64,000 bases of DNA from Rhodospirillaceae bacterium (GTDB lineage: Bacteria; Pseudomonadota; Alphaproteobacteria; JAEUKQ01): assembly GCA_016722635.1 (NCBI GenBank), contig JADKIX010000010.1, positions 124,001 through 188,000 of the forward strand. Direction: 5' to 3'. The first letter of the stretch is position 1. Each line of letters starts with the position of its first letter. Of the stretch, positions 53,883 through 62,260 are shown one piece after another. Made by a program: the position numbers and the translations under genes. Below the pieces are notes generated by a model. The model was given only the letters and a program-made list of their open reading frames with translations, made no database searches and was not told where the DNA came from.

Positions 53883-56152
53883 ATGGTCGATAACCTTACT
53901 GAAAGCGCTCTTGAATATCACCGCCAGCCAACGCCTGGCAAGTTGGCGATTGTTTCGACGAAACCTTTAGCTAATCAGCGCGATCTGGCTTTGGCATATT
54001 CGCCAGGGGTGGCTGCTGCTTGCGAAGCAATTGTTGCCGATCATGCCGAAGCTGCCAAGCTGACTTCTCGTGCTAATTTGGTGGCGGTTATCACCAACGG
54101 TACAGCGGTTCTTGGCCTTGGGAACATTGGGCCACTAGCCGCAAAGCCGGTTATGGAAGGGAAAGCAGTCTTATTTAAAAAATTTGCAGGCATTGATGTT
54201 TTCGATATTGAAATTGCTGAGCAAGATCCTAAAAAACTGATTGATATTGTTGCTAGTTTGGAGCCAACATTTGGCGGTATTAACCTTGAAGATATTAAAG
54301 CCCCGGAATGTTTTGAAATTGAAAATCAATTGCGCAGCCGGATGCGCATCCCGGTTTTCCATGATGATCAACATGGAACCGCTATTATTGTGGCTGCAGC
54401 CATTCGGAATGGGTTACGGGTTGTTGGTAAACCTTTAAAAGATATAAAATTAGTTGTATCGGGTGCAGGTGCTGCGGCGTTGGCTTGTTTGGACCTTCTG
54501 GTCGATCTGGGATTGCCTGTTGCCAACGTAACTGTCTCCGATATTGTTGGTGTGGTTTGGAAAGGCCGTACCGAGCTGATGGATCCACGTAAAGCGCGTT
54601 ATGCAAAAGAAACGAACGCCAGGACATTGGCGGAAATTATTGAAGGGGCGGATGTTTTTTAGGCCTTTCTGCTGGCAAGGTATTGAAACCGGCAATGGTT
54701 GCAAAAATGGCAAAAAATCCTTTGGTTTTTGCCTTAGCTAACCCCACTCCTGAAATCACGCCTGAGGAAGTGAAAGCTGTCCGTTCTGATGCAATTGTTG
54801 CCACCGGTCGTTCGGATTATCCCAATCAGGTAAATAACGCCTTATGTTTTCCTTTTATTTTTAGAGGTGCCTTGGACGTGGGCGCGACAACGATTAACGA
54901 GGCGATGAAAATTGCTTGCGTTAATGCCATAGCTGATCTTGCCTACGCCGAACCATCGGAAGTGGTGGGTGCCGCTTATGGAGTTGAAACCCCCGCATTT
55001 GGCAAGGATTATATTATCCCTAGGCCTTTTGACCCCAGGTTGCTTGTGGAAATTGCCCCGGCTGTAGCAAAAGCCGCGATGGATAGCGGTGTTGCCACAC
55101 GGCCTATTGAAGATTTTAAAGCATACCGGCAAAAACTGACCCAGTTTGTCTTCCGGTCCGGATTACTCATGAAAACTGTTTTTGATGGCGCCCATCATGA
55201 TCCTAAACGGTTGGTTTATGCCGAAGGTGAGGATGAGAGGGTATTACGGGCAGTCCAGACAGTTTTGGATGAAGGTTTAGCCAAGCCTATTCTCATTGGC
55301 CGCCACTGGGTGATCAACAAAAGGATAGAAAAATTAGGTCTGCGCTTCCGTATTGGAAAGGAAGTCAAATTAATCGATCCTGAGAATGACCCGGCCTATA
55401 CCTCCTATTGGCAGCAGTACCATCATATCATGGAACGCAAAGGTGTTACACCCGATTTAGCAAAAACTTTGATCCGGACTGATAATACCTTAATCGCGGC
55501 TTTAATGGTTCGCCGGGAGGAGGCGGATGCGATGATTTGCGGGGTTTTTGGCAGGTTTGATCATCATTTGCGTCATATTAATGATGTTATTGGCTTAAAA
55601 CCTCAGGCCAATAATTTTGCTTGTATGAATGCTTTAATTTTGTCGCAGGGAAATTTTTTCCTTTGTGATACCCAGGTAACGCCGGAACCCACTGCGGATC
55701 AAATTGCTGAGACGACTTTATTAGCAATTGAAGAAGTCAAAAAATTTGGGGTAACCCCTAAAGTTGCTTTATTGTCTCATTCCAGTTTTGGCAGTTCCGA
55801 AACAGCTTCTGCACGAAAAATGCGGCAGGCATTAGCAATTGTTAAAAAACATAACCCTGCAGTTGAAATCGAAGGGGAAATGACAGGGGATGCAGCCTTA
55901 TCAGAAGCCGTGCGTCGTCAGCAATTCCCAGATGCCAAGTTAGCGGGACAAGCTAATTTGTTGGTTTTCCCCTCACTCGATGCCGCCAATATTGCCTTTA
56001 ATTTATTAAGGCAAATGGGGGATGGGTTGAGTATCGGCCCCATTTTACTGGGAAGTGGGAAATCTGCCCATATCCTCTCTCCTTCTGCCAAGGTGCGTAG
56101 TATTATAAATATGTCGGCTGTGGCCGTGGTTGGTGCGCAAATCCTTAAATAA
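53883..56152 (+). CDS. maeB: NADP-dependent malic enzyme (MaeB hybrid type), frameshifted
   Basis: Decarboxylates malate to pyruvate. The first frame starts at ATG 53883 (GGAG upstream) and encodes 'DLALAYSPGVAAACEAI', 'LVAVITNGTAVLGLGNIGPL', 'FHDDQHGTAIIVAAAI' and the Rossmann 'VVSGAGAAALACLDLL', then stops at TAG 54660-54662 after residue 259. The next frame resumes at once with 'LGLSAGKVLKPAMV', the exact family continuation, then the NAD site and a phosphotransacetylase-like C-terminal domain to 56152. A single missing T in the run at 54655-54660 explains it. A base-calling error, a real mutation, or -1 slippage are all possible. Confidence 0.9.
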
Positions 56153-56172
56153 TTTTTATATCTAAAGGGATC

Positions 56173-57579
56173 ATGATGAACAATGAAGACTTGGTGAACC
56201 CTGATCAGAAAATTATCTCTACCCATTTTGACCAAGAAGGGTATGAGGGTTTTGCATCAGAAAATCTTAAATCTCTTGTCACTGCTTTAGAGGCTGGTCA
56301 GGTGTCCGTGGTCAAAGGAATGCTTGATCATTTCCGTGCCCAAGATATTGCCAGTATTTTAGAGCAATTAACACGGGAAGAGCGTAAATGGCTGTTTGAT
56401 ATTTTACCGAAGCCATTGGATGCCGAAATATTTGCCTATTTAGCTGTCCCCGTGCGCGAAGAAATATTGCCATTGCTTGATTCGGAAACCTTGGCGGATG
56501 TGATCCGTCGTTTGGAAAGCGATGATGCAATTGATTTGCTTGAGGATTTAACGGATGGGCAAAAGCAAGAAATATTGCAAAAAGTTGCTCCCCAAGCACG
56601 AAAAATATTAGAGGAGGGATTAAACTATCCCGAACAAAGTGCGGGCCGATTGATGCAACGTGAACTGGTAGCCATACCAGTCAATTGGACAGTTGGTGAA
56701 ACGATTGATTATTTGCGGGCAAAAGAAGATTTGCCTAAAGATTTTTATGATTTTTTCTTGGTTGATGAGACTAATAAGCCAGTCGGGGTCGTGCCTTTAA
56801 GCAGGGCCATGCGTAATAAAAGGGTGGTGCGTTTAGCAGATATCATGGATCAAGATTTAGACCTGATTCCCGTGGATATGAACCGGGAGGAGGTGGCTTA
56901 TCTTTTTCGTAAATATGCCCTTGTTTCCGCTCCGGTGGTTTCAGATGACGGTCGATTGATCGGGGTGATTACCGTAGATGACGTTGTCAACATCATCGAT
57001 GCGGCGGCGGCTGAAGACCTGCTCAAATTAGGGGGGGTGCGGGCCAGTGAATTTTACCGCTCCATCAGGCAGACCACTTTTTCGCGCTGGGTTTGGTTGG
57101 CCATTAACTTATTCACCAGCATTTTTGCCTCGTTAATCATCGATAATTTTGCCGAAACCATTCAACGGCAAGTAGCACTGGCAGTTTTAATGCCACTGAT
57201 CGCTTCCATGGGTATGAATGCTGGCACCCAAACCATTACCGTGGCGGTACGGGCGTTGGCGGTACATGATTTAAAATTGACCAACCAATGGCGATTTTTC
57301 ATCAAAGAACTTATTGTCAGTTTAATTAACGGCTGTGTTTTTGCATTGGTTGCGGTTTTAATAGCTTGGGGATGGTTTGGCGACTGGATCATCGGCCTTG
57401 TCTTTGGTGTTGCCATGTTTTCCACGTTGTTGATTGCCGCGGTGGTTGGCTCACTGGTTCCTATCTTTTTAGAGAGATGGAAAATAGATCCGGCTGATTC
57501 ATCTGTTGTACTCGTGACAACGGTAACTGATATGGTTGCTTTCGCTTCTTTTCTTGGGTTGGCTTATCTTATTTTATAG
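56173..57579 (+). CDS. mgtE: Magnesium transporter MgtE
   Basis: A Mg2+ channel of the inner membrane, 468 residues. The cytoplasmic N-domain (residues 1-145, MgtE_N superhelix: 'LLDSETLADVIRRLESDDAIDLLEDL', quoted as a region) is followed by two CBS domains (about 150-270: 'LMQRELVAIPVNWTVGE' and 'DDGRLIGVITVDDVVNII'), the plug helix, and a membrane part with five helices including 'MPLIASMGMNAGTQTITVAVRAL', interrupted here by the Mg-binding site. ATG 56173 or 56176. It may be co-transcribed with maeB, whose stop is 20 bases upstream. Confidence 0.94.
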   Translation: MMNNEDLVNPDQKIISTHFDQEGYEGFASENLKSLVTALEAGQVSVVKGMLDHFRAQDIASILEQLTREERKWLFDILPKPLDAEIFAYLAVPVREEILPLLDSETLADVIRRLESDDAIDLLEDLTDGQKQEILQKVAPQARKILEEGLNYPEQSAGRLMQRELVAIPVNWTVGETIDYLRAKEDLPKDFYDFFLVDETNKPVGVVPLSRAMRNKRVVRLADIMDQDLDLIPVDMNREEVAYLFRKYALVSAPVVSDDGRLIGVITVDDVVNIIDAAAAEDLLKLGGVRASEFYRSIRQTTFSRWVWLAINLFTSIFASLIIDNFAETIQRQVALAVLMPLIASMGMNAGTQTITVAVRALAVHDLKLTNQWRFFIKELIVSLINGCVFALVAVLIAWGWFGDWIIGLVFGVAMFSTLLIAAVVGSLVPIFLERWKIDPADSSVVLVTTVTDMVAFASFLGLAYLIL

Positions 57580-57710
57580 ATAGCCACTCTTGCTGAGGCG
57601 AGCTCAATCAGCATGTTAGCATCTTAAGGGATAAAGGATGCGTATAGCCATATCTTGGTATAATTGGGATAATTGACCTCTCATTATGCTACCTGATGGA
57701 AGGACGCACT

Positions 57711-57989
57711 ATGGAAACATTTTTACATTTTTTTATTTGGGCGCTTGGTATTGGTACTTTGATTGTCTGGATGATAATGTTTTATTACGGAATAAAAATT
57801 TTAAGGTATGGACGACGCCCGGAACATAGCTTTTTCTACTTATTAACGCACGGGATGTTATGGTTTAAAAAAGGCACTTTTCTACCACATACCCAAAGGG
57901 ATAGAGATTGTTTTGTTCGGTACAGCATTATTTTTGCAGGTATATTGTTTTTATTCCTGTGGATTTCAGTTATTTTTACCCGCCTTTAA
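57711..57989 (+). CDS. Unrecognised small two-helix membrane protein
   Basis: A 92-residue protein I cannot assign. ATG 57711 is chosen because GGAAGGA lies 7 bases upstream; the frame also opens at an ATG at 57696. Two transmembrane helices (about residues 4-27 and 66-87) flank a basic, His/Phe-rich loop ('YGRRPEHSFFYLLTHGMLWFKKG', quoted as a region). Both ends are predicted to lie on the same side. It lies between mgtE and the ECF sigma factor gene, on the same strand as both. Confidence 0.7.
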   Translation: METFLHFFIWALGIGTLIVWMIMFYYGIKILRYGRRPEHSFFYLLTHGMLWFKKGTFLPHTQRDRDCFVRYSIIFAGILFLFLWISVIFTRL

Positions 57990-58066
57990 TTTGAAGCGCA
58001 GGTTTTTTGTGGCGGCACCGTCTAACTTGAATAAGAATATATTTATAACTAGGTCAACCCGATACG

Positions 58067-58630
58067 ATGAGCGAAGATGAGGCCTTATTAAAGCGAATCG
58101 AAGGTGGTGATGAACAGGCTTTCCAGATGCTGATGTCACTCCATTTACCGCGTTTTTTTAGACTTGCTTACCGGTTTTTGCTTTCCAAAGCGGATGCCGA
58201 GGATGTGGTGCAAGATTGTTTTTTAAAGTTATGGCGTGATGCTAAGGATTGGCCGGTAATAAGGCAAAGGCCGCAGCATTTTACGTCATGGTTTTATAGG
58301 GTGGTTGCCAATCGATGTATTGACCAATTGCGTCAGCCAAAAATGGTCGAGATTGATGAAGATCTAATCCATGCTTCCCCATTTTTATCTCATCAATCGG
58401 GGCAGTTATCCCCAGAAAAAGCAACGCAGCAAAAAGAAATGGAACGCCATGTGCAGTTGGCTTTAGCAAGTTTACCTGATCGGCAACGGATGGCTTTTAA
58501 TCTTTGTTTTTATGAAGGATTATCCTATTACGATGCGGCGGAAATTCTTGGTGTGACCTTGAAATCCTTAGAATCTTTAATGATCCGAGCAAGGCAAAAA
58601 CTAAAAAAGAAATTATTATTTTTACTTTAG
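58067..58630 (+). CDS. ECF-family RNA polymerase sigma factor
   Basis: A 187-residue extracytoplasmic-function sigma factor. Region 2 ('FFRLAYRFLLSKADAEDVVQDCFLKLW', quoted as a region near residue 30) recognises the -10 element. Region 4 ('LPDRQRMAFNLCFYEGLSYYDAAEIL' to 'LKSLESLMIRARQKLKKKL', quoted as regions) recognises the -35. There is no region 1 or 3 and no SnoaL-type extension. The two following genes encode a membrane protein and a membrane-tethered periplasmic sensor, suggesting a signalling set that controls this factor. Confidence 0.92.
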   Translation: MSEDEALLKRIEGGDEQAFQMLMSLHLPRFFRLAYRFLLSKADAEDVVQDCFLKLWRDAKDWPVIRQRPQHFTSWFYRVVANRCIDQLRQPKMVEIDEDLIHASPFLSHQSGQLSPEKATQQKEMERHVQLALASLPDRQRMAFNLCFYEGLSYYDAAEILGVTLKSLESLMIRARQKLKKKLLFLL

Positions 58631-58655
58631 ACGATGCAATAAGGTGTGCAATCAG

Positions 58656-59117
58656 ATGATAAAAAAGAAATGCTTAAAAAGATATATCCAACTATATGGG
58701 CTTGATTTAAACAAATGGCCAATCACAATGTCGGCTGCTGATAGCAAGCTGATGGAGCAGGCAATCAAAGAAGATTCTGATTTGACAGCGTTGGTGCAGG
58801 GGGAAGCCAAATTTAACCAGGTGCTGCAGATGTTACCCACGCCGAATCCTTCTGCGCTCCTGGAAAAAAATATTTATCAAGCGGTTATAGCGGGTGACTT
58901 AGAGTTACCAGATAAACGTTATAGCCAAAAATTTCTTTATTCCCACTCCCTTATCCAGTGGGTGCAAAAAAAAATGGGATCATTGGCAATGATACCTGCT
59001 TCCTTTGCGATGATTCTTGGCTGTGGATGGTTACTGGGCCAATATTACCAGCCACCTACCTTTGAAATAACCGATTTTTATGCTGACCCCGCCGTTTCCA
59101 TGATTTTTGAGGAATAG
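58656..59117 (+). CDS. Single-pass membrane protein, probable regulator of the ECF sigma factor
   Basis: A 153-residue protein (ATG 58656; a GTG at 58644 is possible). A cytoplasmic part of about 105 residues contains 'YIQLYGLDLNKWPITMSAAD', a pattern I recall from proteins encoded after alphaproteobacterial ECF sigma factors. One transmembrane helix follows (about 108-126: 'LAMIPASFAMILGCGWLLG'), then a short periplasmic tail ending 'ADPAVSMIFEE'. This topology fits an anti-sigma factor, but there is no HxxxCxxC zinc motif. The role is inferred from position and topology. Confidence 0.68.
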   Translation: MIKKKCLKRYIQLYGLDLNKWPITMSAADSKLMEQAIKEDSDLTALVQGEAKFNQVLQMLPTPNPSALLEKNIYQAVIAGDLELPDKRYSQKFLYSHSLIQWVQKKMGSLAMIPASFAMILGCGWLLGQYYQPPTFEITDFYADPAVSMIFEE

Positions 59118-59122
59118 CTAAA

Positions 59123-59599
59123 ATGCCCATTAATAATTCTTCCCAACGGTTTCGTTGGCTCATCATCGGGTTGATTGTTTCTTTCTTATTAAATGCTTTT
59201 TTGGTAGGCTTTTGGTTAGGTAATTTCAGCGAGCCAACTCTATCAAGACCCGGGCCCGTTTCAATCAACCGGTTTATCCAACAGCTGCCTGAGGCCGACC
59301 AGCAATTGATCCAAGCAGCTTTTAAAAGCCGGTTGCCCATTTTCCAAAACCTTCGCCAGGAATTAAGGCAAAAGAGCAAACAGGTGGCTCTTTTAATGCA
59401 GGAACAATCGGGCGATCTGGCAGTTGATTTAGAAAAACTTAAGCAATTATTGCAACAAATCCGTATCCTAAACGAAAAAATCCAGGAAAATTTTCACCAA
59501 ATGATTGTAGAGCTTTTTCCTAGCTTAACTTTAGAGGGAAAAAGGAAATTAGCTGAATCCCAGCGTTGGGATTTATCTTCTATTTTACAGCGGCGTTAA
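59123..59599 (+). CDS. Membrane-tethered periplasmic sensor of the CnrR/Spy-like (Metal_resist) type
   Basis: A 158-residue protein with an N-terminal transmembrane anchor (about residues 12-32: 'WLIIGLIVSFLLNAFLVGFW') and a periplasmic helical domain rich in Gln, Leu and Arg ('LPEADQQLIQAAFKSRLPIF' and 'LRQELRQKSKQVALLMQEQ'). This resembles the hooked helical hairpin of CnrR, ZraP and Spy proteins, which sense metals or misfolded proteins. It starts 5 bases after the preceding stop, so the sigma factor, membrane regulator and sensor form an operon. No His-rich metal site is obvious. Confidence 0.75.
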   Translation: MPINNSSQRFRWLIIGLIVSFLLNAFLVGFWLGNFSEPTLSRPGPVSINRFIQQLPEADQQLIQAAFKSRLPIFQNLRQELRQKSKQVALLMQEQSGDLAVDLEKLKQLLQQIRILNEKIQENFHQMIVELFPSLTLEGKRKLAESQRWDLSSILQRR

Positions 59600-59989
59600 A
59601 TGCCATGCTTCCCAAGCTTTGGCAGGGATAGCAAAGCGAGACTTTCAGTTTTTGCTTGATTTTAAAATGTTTTTCGAGTGTTATGACGGGATGGAAATAA
59701 GTTGTTGCAGACCAGCAACCTTAGAAAAGCGGTATAAATTAACTGTTTTGACTGTGAGTTTATGGGGAACTAGATATTTATATCTATTGTTTTTAGGTAC
59801 CGTTGACGATCAACACCAGTCGTATGATTGGTGATAATGATTATAAGATCAAACTGACATTTGATAATAGCTTATGCATAATGTTTACTTTTGCTTGTAT
59901 ATGGGCTGTACCTCTTTGCTGCAAAACAGAGATGGATGTTATTTGCCTTTATTTCTTCAACTTTTTATGAAAGAAAAAACCAGCTAATC
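59600..59989. other. AT-rich intergenic region between the ECF operon and DUF4167
   Basis: A stretch of 390 bases without a convincing gene. It contains a 16-base palindrome TAGATATTTATATCTA at 59771-59786, with a T-run shortly after it, and a 13-base one GTTGACGATCAAC at 59802-59814. These could be operator or weak-terminator elements, or chance in AT-rich sequence. Open frames here (e.g. 59619-59834) lack ribosome sites and protein-like composition. The promoter of DUF4167 should lie in the right half. Confidence 0.4.
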
Positions 59990-60622
59990 ATGAAACAGGG
60001 CTCTCTTGCGCACCGCTCGCGGATGCGCCATCCGCGCAAAACGGGAAATTTTGTTCGGAATCAAACTTTTGACAGTAACGGTGGGGATGTCAAAATCAGG
60101 GGCAACCCGCAGCAAATTATTGATAAATATTTGGGGATGGCGCGTGACGCACATTCCTCGGGCGATAGGGTTGCAGCGGAACATTATTTTCAACATGCGG
60201 AACATTATTACCGGTTAAGTCATCATGCGACGTTATCGGATCAGCGTGAACGACACCCATCAAATACAATTGATGACAATCAACAGCCAGCTGGCAATCA
60301 AAATCAAGAAAATTCAGGTTCAGAATCAGTTTTTGCTGATGAAGATCAGGGTGATCCCTCTATTCTTTTAGAGCAAGAGAATGATCAGGGTGGTGAATAT
60401 ATGGAAAAGAAACCAGACGGCATGATGCTTCCTCCTGCCTTAATCAACGGGGCCGTTGTCATTCAACCTTCCACAATTGCACCCGTACCAGCCCCAACGT
60501 CTGAGGAAATTCTACCTGAAGCAAGTCAAAAAATTCCTGTAAGACGGGGACGCCATAAATTAACTCTAGCGGCTTCACCTGTTGAACAGCAGGTTGAACC
60601 AACAAGCGTAACCGAAAAATAA
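59990..60622 (+). CDS. DUF4167 domain protein
   Basis: A 210-residue protein with the alphaproteobacterial DUF4167 domain at its N-terminus. ATG 59990 ('MKQGSLAHRSRMRHPRKTG') gives the expected very basic start; the frame opens further upstream in AT-rich sequence. The hallmark is at about residues 24-75: 'NQTFDSNGGDVKIRGNPQQI', 'DKYLGMARDAHSSGDRVAAE', then 'HYFQHAEHYYRL'. The rest is acidic, Gln/Asp-rich and low in complexity, as usual for this family, ending with a basic patch ('PVRRGRHKLTL'). Its function is unknown; the basic N-terminus suggests nucleic-acid binding. Confidence 0.88.
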   Translation: MKQGSLAHRSRMRHPRKTGNFVRNQTFDSNGGDVKIRGNPQQIIDKYLGMARDAHSSGDRVAAEHYFQHAEHYYRLSHHATLSDQRERHPSNTIDDNQQPAGNQNQENSGSESVFADEDQGDPSILLEQENDQGGEYMEKKPDGMMLPPALINGAVVIQPSTIAPVPAPTSEEILPEASQKIPVRRGRHKLTLAASPVEQQVEPTSVTEK

Positions 60623-60889
60623 CTGTGGTATCACCTAGTACATCGATCAGCTTTCCGGCAGCTTTTCGGTTATTGGCAATGGTGAGAACAGGCTAAAATT
60701 ATCGCCATTTTTTTGCCACAATTGCCAAGCATAAATTTTGTCGGTAAGCTTTTTACAAGCCATAATAATGGAAAAAACGATTTATTGGATCAGTTTTAGG
60801 GTGCTAGGGGTTTATTGTTAAAAGGCGTGTTAAGAGGTTGGCGCCGATCAAAGGGTTCTTTTATTTAATTTTCAATAAAGAATAATCAA

Positions 60890-62260
60890 ATGACTGCTGC
60901 GTTACTTCCTTTATCCGTTGTTATTTTGGCTGCAGGCAAAGGAAAAAGGATGCAATCTGCTTTGCCCAAAGTCATGCATCCGGTGGCCGGATTGCCGATG
61001 GTCAACCATGTACTGCGATCTGCAGCGGCCTTACAACCCCAGCAAATCGTGGTGGTGATTGGGCCGGAGATGCCGACCGTGCGCCAAGCGGTGTTGCCTT
61101 GGCCATCCGTTATCCAATCAGAACAGTTGGGAACAGGGCATGCGGTACAGATAGGTATTTCCAAGCTGCCCTTAGATAAACCACAAGATATACTGATTCT
61201 TTACGGTGATTGTCCTTTAATAACCTCAGAAACCTTGCACCGTTTGCGTCAGTGCCTTCAGGAAGCTACAACCAAAAATGTTGGCATTGTCGTTTTGGGA
61301 ATGCGTTTGGCTAATCCAACAGGCTATGGCCGAATGATGACAGAAAATGGTATTTTAAAGGAAATTGTTGAAGAACGTGATGCCAATGCACAACAAAAGG
61401 CGGTTAATTTGTGTAATGCTGGCATTATGGTGGTTCAGGGCCAATTATTACCAAAATTATTGGCAAAATTAAGGCCAACCAACGCCCAGTCTGAATATTA
61501 TTTAACTGATATTGTGCGTCTAGCTGCTGAAAATGGTCAAAAAACCCTTGTATGGGAAACTGATCCCGAAGAAGTGATGGGGGTTAATACCAGAAGTGAA
61601 CTTGCGCTGGTGACTAAAGCAATGCAAAAAAGATTGCGTTGTCAAGCTATGGATCAAGGGGTCAGCTTGGTGGATCCAGAAACCGTTTGGCTTAGTTGGG
61701 ATACCCTATTTGCCAGAGATGTTATTATTCATCCATGTGTCAATATAGGGTTAGGTGTAAAAATAGCGGAAGGGGTTGAAATCCGGTCGTTTTCTTCTGT
61801 AGAAGGCGCTACAATCGGTGCTTTCAGTAAAATTGGGCCCTTTACTCGCCTGCGTCCCGGGACAGTGCTGGATGAGCATGTTCATATTGGTAACTTTGTT
61901 GAAATTAAAAACAGTGAAATTGCTGAAACCACCAAGATTAACCACCTTTCCTATATTGGGGATGCAAATGTCGGAAAATCTGTTAATATAGGGGCTGGAA
62001 CAATTACCTGTAACTATGATGGTATGCAAAAATATAAAACGATCATTGAAGATCATAGTTTTATTGGTTCAAACACTTCGCTAGTTGCCCCAGTTGTGAT
62101 AGGTGAGGGAGCAATGGTGGGTGCAGGCAGTGTTATTACCACAGATGTTCCAGCCAAAGCCATGGCTGTCGGGCGCGCTCCTCAAATAACTAAGGCGGAT
62201 GGGGCGGTGCGTTACCGGTTAAAGAAAAAGGTTGTCACCCAAAACCAGGAGAAGAAATAA
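60890..62260 (+). CDS. glmU: Bifunctional UDP-GlcNAc pyrophosphorylase / GlcN-1-P acetyltransferase
   Basis: Carries out the last two steps of UDP-GlcNAc synthesis for peptidoglycan and lipopolysaccharide. The 456 residues show the uridylyltransferase domain ('LAAGKGKRMQSALPKVMHP' and 'LILYGDCPLI') and the left-handed beta-helix acetyltransferase domain ('GPFTRLRPGT', 'FVEIKNSEI', 'GAGTITCNYDGMQK' and 'GSNTSLVAPVVIGEGA'). Its stop overlaps the glmS ATG by one base, so the pathway's genes are translationally coupled. Confidence 0.97.
   Translation: MTAALLPLSVVILAAGKGKRMQSALPKVMHPVAGLPMVNHVLRSAAALQPQQIVVVIGPEMPTVRQAVLPWPSVIQSEQLGTGHAVQIGISKLPLDKPQDILILYGDCPLITSETLHRLRQCLQEATTKNVGIVVLGMRLANPTGYGRMMTENGILKEIVEERDANAQQKAVNLCNAGIMVVQGQLLPKLLAKLRPTNAQSEYYLTDIVRLAAENGQKTLVWETDPEEVMGVNTRSELALVTKAMQKRLRCQAMDQGVSLVDPETVWLSWDTLFARDVIIHPCVNIGLGVKIAEGVEIRSFSSVEGATIGAFSKIGPFTRLRPGTVLDEHVHIGNFVEIKNSEIAETTKINHLSYIGDANVGKSVNIGAGTITCNYDGMQKYKTIIEDHSFIGSNTSLVAPVVIGEGAMVGAGSVITTDVPAKAMAVGRAPQITKADGAVRYRLKKKVVTQNQEKK

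Noticed and set aside
54683..56152. Independent phosphotransacetylase gene downstream of the maeB frameshift
   Set aside because: The frame begins at a TTG without a ribosome site, in the middle of the malic enzyme NAD-binding domain, and continues the same protein. It is the second half of maeB.
59619..59834. 71-residue forward frame in the gap after the ECF operon
   Set aside because: No ribosome site, unusual composition and an AT-rich non-coding look.
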